From BS150m-G50 sp964517435 (GTDB taxonomy: Bacteria > CAIWAD01 > BS150m-G50): DNA of 64,000 nucleotides. Shown here one piece after another: positions 35,844 to 44,520 of this stretch (position 1 is its first letter; every line of letters starts with the position of its first letter). Below the pieces are notes generated by a model. It made no database searches. It saw nothing but the letters and a program-made list of their open reading frames with translations, and was not told the DNA's origin. The position numbers and the translations under genes are program-made. The DNA lies in NCBI GenBank assembly GCA_964517435.1, contig CAZFEC010000003.1, positions 82,431-146,430 of the forward strand, given 5' to 3'.

Positions 35844-36172
35844 AAGGTTTACCTGTACGCTTGCGGATTTATGCACGGCCTGTGATACATGGTGCAGATG
35901 GAACCGTCAGGATGCGATCCAGGCGACACCTCGGATACGCTGCAGGCCTGCCGGGACGGTTCCCCGCGCCTGATCAGCATCAATATAAAGGGCAGCGCTG
36001 AAGTGACAAAGCCAATTGTATACGGCTGTTGGCCTTGGTCAAATCCGACGGCATGGCTATTTTAGAGTTACGGAAAAAGGAGATGAAGCCGCATGCAGAA
36101 TCAGAGACCCTGGGGCTTTTTCGAGACTCTACTGGAAGAGCCGGGTTACAAGATAAAGCGCATCGTGATACA
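35383..36172. repeat. GTGATACA octamer, cluster C (4 sites in 0.8 kb)
   Basis: Exact octamers at 35383-35390 (-), 35723-35730 (+), 35882-35889 (+) and 36165-36172 (+). They fall in the proline dehydrogenase gene (both orientations), the intergenic space, and the cupin gene. Confidence 0.8.
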
Positions 36173-36437
36173 ACCGGGACAGCGACTCAGCCTGCAACGC
36201 CACCAGCAGCGCAGCGAACACTGGGTAATCGTCAGCGGTGAAGCGCAGGTAACCATCGACAACAGCATCCGGCCGCTCAATCCCGGTGAACACGTGCTGA
36301 TCCCCCGCGCCTGCAAACACCGGCTTTCCTGCCATGGTGAAGAGCCGGTTGTCCTGATAGAAGTACAGCTGGGCGAGCGCTGCGAGGAAGAGGATATCGA
36401 GCGCTTCGAAGACGACTACGGCCGGGAGACCGTGTAG
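36093..36437 (+). CDS. Cupin, mannose-6-phosphate isomerase type II-like
   Basis: A 114-residue single-domain cupin. It opens RPWGFFETLLEEPGYKIKRI and continues SLQRHQQRSEHWVIVSG with the metal-binding His/Glu pattern, then LNPGEHVLIPRACKHRL. This equals the C-terminal domain of type II mannose-6-phosphate isomerase / GMP fusion proteins. It could act as a small isomerase or sugar-binding cupin. AAGGAG precedes the ATG. GTGATACA at 36165 encodes V-I-Q at the KRIVIQPG strand. Confidence 0.8.
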   Translation: MQNQRPWGFFETLLEEPGYKIKRIVIQPGQRLSLQRHQQRSEHWVIVSGEAQVTIDNSIRPLNPGEHVLIPRACKHRLSCHGEEPVVLIEVQLGERCEEEDIERFEDDYGRETV

Positions 36438-36469
36438 GCTCATCAGCGACAAGCGAGGGGAAATAGACC

Positions 36470-37954
36470 ATGTCACTACGGATTCCAACCATTGTGTTCG
36501 GGGTGTTCCTGGCGCTCAGCGCGGCCGCGCAGACGGTTTTCGTGGATACCCTCTTCGCCCCGAGCGACTCGCTGCTGGACATCTACCAGTACCAGATACC
36601 GGCAGGGTACGATCCGCAAAACGCGGCTCCCCTGCTGGTGGGCTGGCACCAGTGGGGAGGTAATCAGGCCGAATTCTTCTACACTCCCTTCGCGTCCGAA
36701 GCTAACACCCGGGGCTGGATCGCACTCGCCGCCTGGGGGGGACACAGCCGCAACTGGACCAACCAGGACACCCAGGAGTGGATGCAGCGCATTATCGAGG
36801 AGTTGAGCGAAGCCTGCAATATCGATCAACGGCGGATCTACATGGTGGGGGGATCCATGGGCGGCGCCTCCGGTATGATTTGCGCCAACAACCATCTCGA
36901 TCCGACCCGACCAATGGTGGCCGCCACCGGCTCCGCCTCCGGCATACTGGACGATGTGCGGCGCTACTATGAGCAGGGCAACAACAACAGTATGCGGGAG
37001 GTCTTCGGCGGCAAACCGGGCGATGTGCCGTTTACTTATCACCGCAACAGCGCCATCTTCTTCGCCGATTCCCTCAACAGCATGCACTGCAACCTGCTGC
37101 ATACGCCGGTCTACCTGACTTACGGCGCTAACGAGAATGAGCACCAGCAGCACGCCCTTGATCTCTACGATGTCCTTACCCGCTTCTCAACCGACGTCTA
37201 CATCGGCACGACGAGTAACGGCCACGGCTGGGGCGTCTTCGATGTTCCGCATGTCTGTGACTGGCTGGCGCAGTACACATTGGTCAGCGATCCCGATACG
37301 CTGGTCATCTCAACCGACGAGGATAGCCGCAGCTACTGGACCAGTGTACAGTTGAGCGAACCGGAGCAGTTCGCGCACTATGCCGCCGGGCGCGCTGCCT
37401 GGGGCGCTGAGGGTATCGAGTACCGTCTGGGCGGTCTGCGCAACGTGGAATGGCTCCTCCTGGAAGAACTGGACAATGGCAACGATCCGCAGCAGGAAAC
37501 CAGGGTGGTGATCGGCGAAGCGGAGTCTCCCTTCAAACTGGGTTTCCATCGTTCGTATCAGGCGATCGACGACCACCCGATACTGTTCCTGAACGGCACG
37601 CCGGCCTGGGGACCCGCGCCCTGGCCGTCAAACGACACGCTCGCGCTGCTGGTCGCGGCGATGGATCAGGTGGAGTTGTATTTCTACCAGGAATCGGTGG
37701 TGGACACGCCGGAACCGGAAACTGATGGGGAGCGACTGCGCGTCATCACGCTGCCGACAGGTGTGAGATTGGAATGGGGAGTTGGCAGTGCGCAGGTGCG
37801 GGTTTTCGACCTGCTGGGCCGTCAGGTCGGCGCAACCTTGAGCGGTACAGCTTCCTGTTTGCTCGAAACGGGCGCTCTGGCCAGCGGTGTTTATTTCGTC
37901 CAGGTGGACGATGGACGGGAAGTTCTGGCGGGGCGTTTTCAGGTGTGGCACTAG
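36470..37954 (+). CDS. Secreted alpha/beta hydrolase with type IX-style sorting domain
   Basis: A 494-residue exported enzyme. The signal peptide ends near AAAQT (residue 22). An esterase-type alpha/beta hydrolase domain follows, with nucleophile elbow MVGGSMGGASG (GxSxG) and a likely His in TSNGHGWGVFDV, resembling PHB-depolymerase/feruloyl-esterase-like (LpqC) proteins. The C-terminal 75 residues look like a sorting domain: VRLEWGVGSAQVRVFDLLGRQVG to SGVYFVQVDDGREVLAGRFQVW. It would act outside the cell or at the surface on an ester substrate not identified here. It lies 33 bases after the cupin gene. Confidence 0.8.
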   Translation: MSLRIPTIVFGVFLALSAAAQTVFVDTLFAPSDSLLDIYQYQIPAGYDPQNAAPLLVGWHQWGGNQAEFFYTPFASEANTRGWIALAAWGGHSRNWTNQDTQEWMQRIIEELSEACNIDQRRIYMVGGSMGGASGMICANNHLDPTRPMVAATGSASGILDDVRRYYEQGNNNSMREVFGGKPGDVPFTYHRNSAIFFADSLNSMHCNLLHTPVYLTYGANENEHQQHALDLYDVLTRFSTDVYIGTTSNGHGWGVFDVPHVCDWLAQYTLVSDPDTLVISTDEDSRSYWTSVQLSEPEQFAHYAAGRAAWGAEGIEYRLGGLRNVEWLLLEELDNGNDPQQETRVVIGEAESPFKLGFHRSYQAIDDHPILFLNGTPAWGPAPWPSNDTLALLVAAMDQVELYFYQESVVDTPEPETDGERLRVITLPTGVRLEWGVGSAQVRVFDLLGRQVGATLSGTASCLLETGALASGVYFVQVDDGREVLAGRFQVWH

Positions 37955-37999
37955 GATGCTGCGCACCAACTGGTAGCTCCGGTCACCGGCGGACCAGTG

Positions 38000-38039
38000 A
38001 GAGAAAAACACCCGGCCTCCCATCAGAAAACCGGGTGTT
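38000..38039 (-). terminator. Terminator for the minus-strand RNA-binding genes
   Basis: AACACCCGG (38007-38015) pairs perfectly with CCGGGTGTT (38031-38039). Read on the minus strand the stem is followed by a T-run (TTTTTCTC). It lies 170 bases after the RRM gene stop. On the plus strand it could also act, weakly, for the hydrolase gene. Confidence 0.65.
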
Positions 38040-38101
38040 CTGCGTTAATGCCTGATGCACATGCAAAATAGTCCTCATTCTAAAGGATTCGCGTGCACCA
38101 C

Positions 38102-38163
38102 AATATAGTACTTCCCGAAATGCTATGACCTTATAGGACATCTCGAATGGGAAATACTATATT
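38102..38163. repeat. 15-bp inverted repeat in the RRM 3' region
   Basis: AATATAGTACTTCCC (38102-38116) and GGGAAATACTATATT (38149-38163) are inverted copies matching at 14 of 15 positions, with a 32-base spacer. It lies in the minus-strand 3' untranslated region of the RRM gene, upstream of the terminator. It could be an mRNA structure or a protein site. Confidence 0.55.
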
Positions 38164-38208
38164 CAAGAACCGGTACCGCCTCAGTTGCCAGCGGATACGG
38201 TTAGTAGA

Positions 38209-38481
38209 CTAGAAACGGGGACGACGGGGGCGATCTTCACGCGGACGCGCTTCATTCACCTTGATTTCTCTTCCACCTTCCAGTTCGCGGCCGTTCAGCT
38301 GCTTGATGGCTTCTTCCGCTTCCGCCTGGTTCGGCATCTCAACGAAACCGAAACCCTTGGAACGACCAGTGTCTCTGTCACTGATTACCCTGGCGCTGGA
38401 TACTTCACCAAACTCGGCAAATTGCGCTTCGAGGTCCTGGTCACTTACCGAAAAAGGTAAATTGCCTACGTAGATGTTCAT
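38209..38481 (-). CDS. Single-RRM RNA-binding protein (copy 1)
   Basis: A 90-residue RNA-recognition-motif protein of the cold-inducible type. RNP2 is NIYVGNLPFSVS at 2-13 and RNP1 is KGFGFVEM near residue 48. The tail REDRPRRPRF is Arg-rich. Such proteins bind single-stranded RNA and are often induced by cold. I chose ATG 38481 because GGAGA lies just upstream and the family starts MNIYVGNL; an upstream in-frame ATG would add seven residues. A near-identical second copy lies directly upstream on the same strand. Confidence 0.92.
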   Translation of the reverse strand: MNIYVGNLPFSVSDQDLEAQFAEFGEVSSARVISDRDTGRSKGFGFVEMPNQAEAEEAIKQLNGRELEGGREIKVNEARPREDRPRRPRF

Positions 38482-38548
38482 TCTCTTCTCCAAATTCATC
38501 AAAAAGTAAAACTAAAAACCATAGTTGCTAGCGGACACGATTAGTGGA

Positions 38549-38755
38549 CTAGAAACGTGGACGACGGGGGCGATCTTCACGCGGACGCGCTTCATTCACC
38601 TTGATTTCTCTTCNNNNNNNNNNNNNNNNNNNNNNNNNNNNNNNNNNNNNNNNNNNNNNNNNNNNNNNNNNNNNNNNNNNNNNNNNNNNNNNNNNNNNNN
38701 NNNNNNNNNNNNNGTCACTTACCGAAAAAGGTAAATTGCCTACGTAGATGTTCAT
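38549..38755 (-). CDS. RRM RNA-binding protein (copy 2), interrupted by the assembly gap
   Basis: The visible ends are the same as copy 1: MNIYVGNLPFSVSD at the start, and REIKVNEARPREDRPRRPRF as the last 20 residues. The middle is lost in a run of 100 N. If colinear with copy 1, 166 bases should fill the gap rather than 100; the 66-base difference keeps the frame. It is probably an intact paralogue. The number of copies in the true genome is unknown. Confidence 0.75.
   Translation of the reverse strand: MNIYVGNLPFSVSDXXXXXXXXXXXXXXXXXXXXXXXXXXXXXXXXXXREIKVNEARPREDRPRRPRF
38614..38713. other. Assembly gap (100 N)
   Basis: Exactly 100 N, the usual placeholder for a gap of unknown size. It falls inside the second RRM copy, where a short-read assembler would be expected to break on a near-identical repeat. 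Confidence 0.99.
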
Positions 38756-38767
38756 TCTCTTCTCCAA

Positions 38768-39141
38768 AGTTCATCAAAAAGTATAACTAAAAACCATCCG
38801 CGGCCGTGTACTTGATCGTAGGTCGATCCACTTCAGGTTAACAACAGATCGCTAATGCAGGACGTCAGTCGGATACCGCTGTTCGGCACAGCATCCAGAG
38901 TACACAATGGGGCAATTTCTAAAACCGTCCTGAGATCGCGCCGCGTTCCAATTGAGGGAGTGCAGATGAATTCGGGAGGGTAATGCAGGGAGTGCCTTGT
39001 GATTCCGGCCCATCAAAACGTCTTCGTTGGCAATTCGCAGGTTTGCCGCAGGTCTTTCAAGCACTAAGTTTAATTGTGGTATGCGCAAAAAGCAAGTTTA
39101 AAAAACCTTTTCCATTCTTTGGCCTCGACATCGGCTGGGCG
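38768..39141. other. Gene-free region upstream of the RRM genes
   Basis: About 370 bases between the RRM start and the aldo/keto reductase stop, both genes on the minus strand. It should hold the RRM promoter and a leader, as cold-inducible genes often have long leaders. I see AT-rich tracts (for example around 39090-39120) but no clear promoter, hairpin or gene. Confidence 0.4.
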
Positions 39142-40203
39142 CTACTCCGTGAACAGCTCCTGCCAGTCGGCTGCCTGTATGGGCATTACGCCCTTAAGCT
39201 CCAGGTTTTCCTGCAGGTGGTCGCTGTTGCGCATACCGACACTGACATGACTGACGCCGGGAGTGGAACGGACGAATTGCAGGGCGCGTTGGGTGTCTGA
39301 CGCACACCCTGTCAGCGCCTGTCCCAGCTCCGGCAAGTTGAAGGTCAGCTGCCCCTGCGCCAGCGGCATGTAGGCAAAGAAGAAAAGACCACTGGCGGCG
39401 ACGGCGAGCGGCAGCGGCAGTTTACCCTGTGGTGAATCCAGCTCCGTGTTGAGGACGCGCAGGTCGCCCAGGGAGAGCGGCGCCTGGATTACCCGCAGAT
39501 GGTGGTCCTTGCCACCCACACGCTGTGCTAATGCGATGATCTCCCCCAGCGGCAGGTGCCCCTTGGTGCCGGCGGGAGTGGTCCAGCCGCTGTAGGAGGA
39601 GATGCCGTAGTACTTGAGTCTGCCGTCGGTGACCTCCTGCTCCAGCCAGCTGAAGGAATGCTCCAGCAGACGCAGCAGGTTTTCCACTGAAACCCGTTCC
39701 GCGATGATCTCCAGCGACTCCAGCAGGAAGATATCGACGTAGTCTGTTTGCAGGTACTTGAGACTGCGTTTGAGGGAGAAGTCGAGATAGGCGGGTACGA
39801 TGCTGTAAACGGTGCCCAGCATCTGCTGCGGGCGAACGCCGGCGGGCAGCAGCTGCTCCTGAACGTAATCGGCTGTCGTCACCCGGGGGGAGTCCGTAGT
39901 GATGACTCCCCCTTTGGTGATCACGATCGTCTCTTCACGCAGACCGCGCGCCATCAATTTCTTGATGGCGCGTCCCACCGCTTTTTCCGACCGGTGATAG
40001 CGGTAGGCGGGCGAGGTGTCGATGACGTTGAAACCGCCCAGAACCGCCTCCTCGCATGTGCGGGCGATCTTGTCGTCGACGATGTTCTTCGGTTCGCCCC
40101 CGAAAGTGCCGATGCCGATCTCGGCTAAGGTGAGATCGGCCACCTCCCGGAAAAAGGTGGGATGGCACTGGTCACGAAAGCGGGTAAAGTAGATTCCCTG
40201 CAT
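39142..40203 (-). CDS. Aldo/keto reductase
   Basis: A 353-residue NADPH-dependent TIM-barrel reductase. The catalytic Asp62 and Tyr67 lie in NVIDTSPAYRYH and Lys97 in VITKGG. QTDYVDIFLLES and YYGISSYSGW are the expected barrel strands. The C-terminal part carries the cofactor region RSTPGVSHVSVGMRN. It resembles the L-fucose/D-arabinose-dehydrogenase-like group. The substrate is unknown. It lies 49 bases after nifJ on the same strand and may be co-transcribed. Confidence 0.9.
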   Translation of the reverse strand: MQGIYFTRFRDQCHPTFFREVADLTLAEIGIGTFGGEPKNIVDDKIARTCEEAVLGGFNVIDTSPAYRYHRSEKAVGRAIKKLMARGLREETIVITKGGVITTDSPRVTTADYVQEQLLPAGVRPQQMLGTVYSIVPAYLDFSLKRSLKYLQTDYVDIFLLESLEIIAERVSVENLLRLLEHSFSWLEQEVTDGRLKYYGISSYSGWTTPAGTKGHLPLGEIIALAQRVGGKDHHLRVIQAPLSLGDLRVLNTELDSPQGKLPLPLAVAASGLFFFAYMPLAQGQLTFNLPELGQALTGCASDTQRALQFVRSTPGVSHVSVGMRNSDHLQENLELKGVMPIQAADWQELFTE

Positions 40204-40252
40204 GCCTGTCCTGTCGGTTCACAGACCGGTTGCCGGTCCCGCCGCTCTTTTG

Positions 40253-43200
40253 TTATTCGCTCGTGCCGTAGGGATTGTGCTCCGCCAGGCTCCGCAGGAG
40301 ACGCCAGTAACGGTCGGTCTCCAGCTGCATCCTCTCAGCCAGTTCGGCGGCTCGCTCCGGATTCTGTTTCTGCAGGATGCGGAAACGGGTTTCCGTAGAG
40401 GTGTATTCCGCCACCGGCATGGTGGGCGGCTTCGAATCGAGCTGGAACGGATTCTCACCCGCGTCGATACGGCGGGGATCAAAGCGGAACAGCGGGAAGT
40501 AACCGCTCTTGACGGCGTTCTTCTGCTGCTCGAAACCGCGTGCCATGTCGATACCGTGTGCGATGCAATGGCTGTAGGCGATGATCAGGGAGGGGCCGTC
40601 CCAGGACTCCGCTTCCCGGATCGCCTTGAGGGCGTGCGCATCGTTGGCGCCCATCGCGATCTGTGCCACATAGACATAGCGATAGGCCATGGTGATCAGA
40701 CCCAGATTCTTCTTGGCGATCGGTTTGCCGTTCGCGGCGAATTTGGCCACGGCGCCGATCTGCGTCGCCTTGGACATCTGGCCGCCGGTATTGGAGTAGA
40801 CCTCCGTGTCCAGCACCAGGACATTGACATTACGGCCTGTGGCCAGCACATGGTCCAGACCGCCGTAGCCGATGTCGTACGCCCAGCCGTCGCCACCGAC
40901 GATCCAGACCGAACGCTCGACCAGGTTGCCGGCGACACCGGCAAGACGCTTCGCCTCCGGGTCGTCGAGTTGCGTCAGTTTCTGCTGCAGCTGAGCAACC
41001 CGCTCCCGCTGCGCCTGGATACCGGCTTCATCCGACTGGTCGGCGTTGCTGATCGTCTCCACCAGTTCGGCGCCGACCTGGTCGGTCAGCTTGTGCAGAA
41101 GTTCCAGCGCGTAGACCCGCTGTTTATCGATGCTGAGGCGGAAGCCGAGTCCGAATTCGGCGTTGTCCTCGAAGAGCGAATTAGACCAGGTCGGTCCCCG
41201 TCCCTGGTCATCGACACTCCAGGGTGCGGTCGGCAGGTTGCCGCCGTAAATGGAGGAGCAGCCGGTGGCGTTGCCGACGATCATCCGGTCGCCGTAGAGC
41301 TGCGTGATCAGCTTGTAGTAAGGTGTCTCGCCGCAACCGGAGCAGGCCCCGGAAAACTCGAAGAGCGGTTTAAGAATCTGCGATCCCTGTACGGTGTTCA
41401 GCTTCAGCCTGGTGCGGTCATACTCCGGCAGATTCAGGAAGAACTCCCAGTTGGACCGTTCCTGCTCGCGCAGGGGCGGTTGCGGAACCATCATCAGCGC
41501 TTTGCGCTCCGGCTCCGCCTTGTCCTTGGCCGGGCAGACGAAGGCGCAGGTGCCGCAACCGGTACAATCCTCCGGCGCCACCTGCACGGTGAATTTCCAG
41601 TCGCTCTCGAACGCCTTGCCGCGGGTGTCGGCACTCTTGAAGGCAGCCGGCGCATCGGCCAACAGGGCGCTGTCGTAGACTTTAGTGCGGATGGCGGCGT
41701 GTGGACAGGCGATGGCGCACTTGCCACACTGGATGCAGAGTTCCACATCCCAGGCGGGGATGGAGAGCGCGATATTGCGCTTTTCCCAACGGGTGGTATC
41801 GGTGGGGAAGGTACCGTCTACCGGCATCTTGCTGACCGGGATCGTGTTGCCCTCGTCGGCGATGATGGCGCCGATCACATCCTGTACGAACCGGGGCGCC
41901 TCGGCCGGTACCACCGCCGGCAGCTCAAAGCTGCTGGTGGCCTCGGTTCCGTAATCGAGCTCATGCAGGTTGGCGAGGGTCTGGTCGACGGCGTTGAAGT
42001 TCTTCTGAACGACATCTTCACCCTTGATGCCATAGGTCTTGCGGATTGAATTCTTGATCGCTTCGATCGCCTCTTCACGCGGCAGCACGCCGGAAATGGC
42101 GAAGAAGCAGGTCTGCATGATGGTGTTAACGCGGGCGCCCATGCCGGTCTGCGCCGCCACGCTGTAGGCATCGATGACATAGAAGCGCAGTTTCTTCTCG
42201 ATGATGGTTTCCTGAACCTGGCGCGGCAGCTTGTCCCAGACCTCCTCCCTGGGCATGGGAGCGTTCAACAGGAAGATGGAACCCGGCACGGCGTATTTGA
42301 ACATGTTCTTGGTTTCCAGGAAAGTCCAGGCGTGACAGGCGATGAAGTTGGCGCGGCTGATCAGGTAATTGGAGCGGATCGGGTCCTTGCCGAAGCGCAG
42401 GTGGGAAGTGGTCATCGATCCCGACTTCTTGGAGTCGTAGACGAAGTAGCCCTGTGCGTTGAAGTCGGTACCCTCACCGATGATTTTGATCGAATTCTTG
42501 TTGGCACCGACGGTACCGTCAGCCCCCAGTCCGAAGAACATTCCCCGGAAAACATCCTCATCTTCAGCGGAGAAGCTCTCATCGACGGTCAGACTCAGGT
42601 TCGTCACGTCGTCCTCAATCCCGACGGTGAAGTGATAGAGGGGTTGCTCCTGCCGCAGTTCGTCGAAAACGGCCTTCACCATGGCGGGGGTGAACTCCTT
42701 GGAAGAGAGCCCGTAGCGCCCGCCGATTACCAGCGGCTGCTTCTCCATCGGCAGCAGTCCCTGCACCTCCGCTTCCGCCAGCGCGGTAACGACATCGCTG
42801 TAAAGCGGTTCGCCGAGCGCGCCCGGCTCCTTGCAGCGGTCCAGGACGGCGATCGTTTTCACCGTCTTCGGCAGTGCCGTCATGAAGTGCGACAGTGAGA
42901 AAGGCCGGTAGAGCCGTATCTTCACGAAGCCGACTTTTTCACCGGCGGCCGTCAGTTTGTCCACAGTCTCTTCAGCCGCGCCGATGCCGGAGCCCATCAG
43001 GATGACGATGCGTTCGGCGTCGGGAGCGCCGTGGTAATCGAACAAGTGGTAGCTGCGACCGGTCAGTTTCGCGAATTTATCCATCGTTCGCTGCACGATG
43101 TCCGGTGTTTTGACGTAGAAGCTGTTTACCGCTTCGCGAGCCTGGAAGAAAGCATCCGGGTTCTGAGCCGAACCGCGCAGGATAGGCTGGTCCGGATTCA

Positions 43201-43822
43201 TCGCCCGGTTCCGGTGGGCGGTGACCAGTTCGTCGTCCAGCATCACCCGCATGTCGTCTTCGGCCAGCTCCTCAATCTTCATCACCTCGTGCGAGGTGCG
43301 GAAACCGTCGAAGAAGTGCAGGAAAGGCACCCGCGCTTCCAGCGTGGAAGCATGCGAGATCAACGCCAGGTCCATCACCTCCTGTACGGAACCGGAGGCC
43401 ATCTGCGCCCAGCCGGTGGAACGGGTCGACATGACATCGCTATGGTCGCCGAAAATTGAGAGCGCGTGCGTGGCGACGGTACGCGCGGAGATATGGAAGA
43501 CGGTCGGAGTCAATTCGCCGGCAATCTTGAACATGTTCGGAATCATCAGCAGCAGACCCTGCGAAGCGGTGAAGGTAGTGCAGAGGGAGCCTGTCTGCAG
43601 GGCGCCGTGCACGGCACCGGCGGCGCCTCCTTCGCTCTGAAGTTCGCTGACTTCGGGGATCGTACCCCAGATATTGGGAATGCCTTTGGCCGACCATTCG
43701 TCCGCCCACTCACCCATGTTGGAGGAGGGAGTGATCGGGTAAATGGCGATCACTTCGCTGGTGCGGTGTGCGACATACGCGGCGGCTTCGTTACCGTCGA
43801 TGGTGATTTTGCGTCGGGACAT
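40253..43822 (-). CDS. nifJ: Pyruvate:ferredoxin (flavodoxin) oxidoreductase
   Basis: A 1189-residue single-chain PFOR, the full family length, converting pyruvate and CoA to acetyl-CoA, CO2 and reduced ferredoxin. Domains in order: the pyruvate-binding N-domain (AIYPITPSSNMGEWAD near residue 28), the gamma/CoA region, two 4Fe-4S motifs (CIQCGKCAIACPHA and CTGCGTCAFVCPAK, about 690-760), then the TPP domain with GACSGCGETPYYKL and GDGWAYDIGYGG. A proximal-cluster Cys lies near ATGCSS. Oxygen-sensitive PFOR suggests anaerobic or facultative life. The gene contains no GTGATACA octamer despite its 3.6 kb length. Confidence 0.97.
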   Translation of the reverse strand: MSRRKITIDGNEAAAYVAHRTSEVIAIYPITPSSNMGEWADEWSAKGIPNIWGTIPEVSELQSEGGAAGAVHGALQTGSLCTTFTASQGLLLMIPNMFKIAGELTPTVFHISARTVATHALSIFGDHSDVMSTRSTGWAQMASGSVQEVMDLALISHASTLEARVPFLHFFDGFRTSHEVMKIEELAEDDMRVMLDDELVTAHRNRAMNPDQPILRGSAQNPDAFFQAREAVNSFYVKTPDIVQRTMDKFAKLTGRSYHLFDYHGAPDAERIVILMGSGIGAAEETVDKLTAAGEKVGFVKIRLYRPFSLSHFMTALPKTVKTIAVLDRCKEPGALGEPLYSDVVTALAEAEVQGLLPMEKQPLVIGGRYGLSSKEFTPAMVKAVFDELRQEQPLYHFTVGIEDDVTNLSLTVDESFSAEDEDVFRGMFFGLGADGTVGANKNSIKIIGEGTDFNAQGYFVYDSKKSGSMTTSHLRFGKDPIRSNYLISRANFIACHAWTFLETKNMFKYAVPGSIFLLNAPMPREEVWDKLPRQVQETIIEKKLRFYVIDAYSVAAQTGMGARVNTIMQTCFFAISGVLPREEAIEAIKNSIRKTYGIKGEDVVQKNFNAVDQTLANLHELDYGTEATSSFELPAVVPAEAPRFVQDVIGAIIADEGNTIPVSKMPVDGTFPTDTTRWEKRNIALSIPAWDVELCIQCGKCAIACPHAAIRTKVYDSALLADAPAAFKSADTRGKAFESDWKFTVQVAPEDCTGCGTCAFVCPAKDKAEPERKALMMVPQPPLREQERSNWEFFLNLPEYDRTRLKLNTVQGSQILKPLFEFSGACSGCGETPYYKLITQLYGDRMIVGNATGCSSIYGGNLPTAPWSVDDQGRGPTWSNSLFEDNAEFGLGFRLSIDKQRVYALELLHKLTDQVGAELVETISNADQSDEAGIQAQRERVAQLQQKLTQLDDPEAKRLAGVAGNLVERSVWIVGGDGWAYDIGYGGLDHVLATGRNVNVLVLDTEVYSNTGGQMSKATQIGAVAKFAANGKPIAKKNLGLITMAYRYVYVAQIAMGANDAHALKAIREAESWDGPSLIIAYSHCIAHGIDMARGFEQQKNAVKSGYFPLFRFDPRRIDAGENPFQLDSKPPTMPVAEYTSTETRFRILQKQNPERAAELAERMQLETDRYWRLLRSLAEHNPYGTSE

Positions 43823-43989
43823 GACTACTCCGTTTCTATGTGAACTATTTCAGGCGAAAGTACTGAACCACTTCCTGACCGTTCGGCAGGCAGCAGTTGA
43901 AGATTGATCCGAGAGAACAAACAATATGTTCAGTCGCGAGCGTGATGTCCACAGTTATTTGGCTGGGGAGAGGAAGCGGTGAGAGTGCT

Positions 43990-44520
43990 TCAGGAATGCC
44001 CACTGATTCGGGTCCAGGTGGCAAGAAATTCACGGTATCGCTGGTCACCCCAGAGGACGAAGCAGACCCGTGACGGATATCCAAGCTCGCCTGCGAAGTG
44101 GGTCAGCACGGTTTCGATCGCGATGCGGTCCGCCTCCGCGGCGGGATAACCGTAAGCGCCGGTGCTGATCGCCGGAAAAGCGATGGAACCGATTTCCTGC
44201 GTGATACAAAGCTGCAGCGAATTGGCGTAGGCGCTTTGCAGCAGCTGTTTTTCACCTCGGTCACCGCCGTGATACACCGGCCCGACCGTGTGGATTATCC
44301 AGCGGGCGGGTAGATCGAAACCGGGCGTGATTCGCACCTCACCCGCGGGACAGCCGCCCAACCGGCGACAGGCCTCCAGTAACCGGGGCCCGGCGGCGCG
44401 ATGGATGGCGCCGTCAACTCCGCCGCCACCGAGCAGCGAACGGTTGGCGGCGTTCACTACGGCGTCAACCTCCAGCCGGGTGATGTCACCACAGATCACC
44501 TCTACCGGCGGCGACTTCAT
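43990..44520 (-). CDS. Macro-domain O-acetyl-ADP-ribose deacetylase-like protein
   Basis: A 176-residue stand-alone macro domain (YmdB/MacroD type). ADP-ribose-binding blocks are GDITRLEVDAVVNAANRSLLGGGGVDGAIH and, later, FPAISTGAYGYPAAEA. The catalytic Asp (VDGAIH) and Asn residues are intact. It would hydrolyse O-acetyl-ADP-ribose or remove ADP-ribose from Asp/Glu. It is last in a three-gene minus-strand operon and overlaps the upstream basic-tail gene by four bases. Two antisense-oriented GTGATACA octamers (44201 and 44269) lie 60 bases apart inside it. Confidence 0.93.
   Translation of the reverse strand: MKSPPVEVICGDITRLEVDAVVNAANRSLLGGGGVDGAIHRAAGPRLLEACRRLGGCPAGEVRITPGFDLPARWIIHTVGPVYHGGDRGEKQLLQSAYANSLQLCITQEIGSIAFPAISTGAYGYPAAEADRIAIETVLTHFAGELGYPSRVCFVLWGDQRYREFLATWTRISGHS

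Larger units (their letters stand above)
38183..38797 (-). repeat. Tandem duplication containing the two RRM genes
   Basis: The similarity is not limited to the coding region. Downstream flanks (GTTGCCAGCGGATACGGTTA vs GTTGCTAGCGGACACGATTA) and upstream flanks (CAAATTCATCAAAAAGTAAA vs CAAAGTTCATCAAAAAGTAT) match with a few differences. Unit 1 spans about 38183-38519 and unit 2 about 38523-38797, including the gap. Confidence 0.8.

Noticed and set aside
40202..42049. 615-codon open frame on the plus strand opposite nifJ
   Set aside because: It is antisense to an unmistakable PFOR. Long antisense frames are common in high-GC DNA with strong codon bias.
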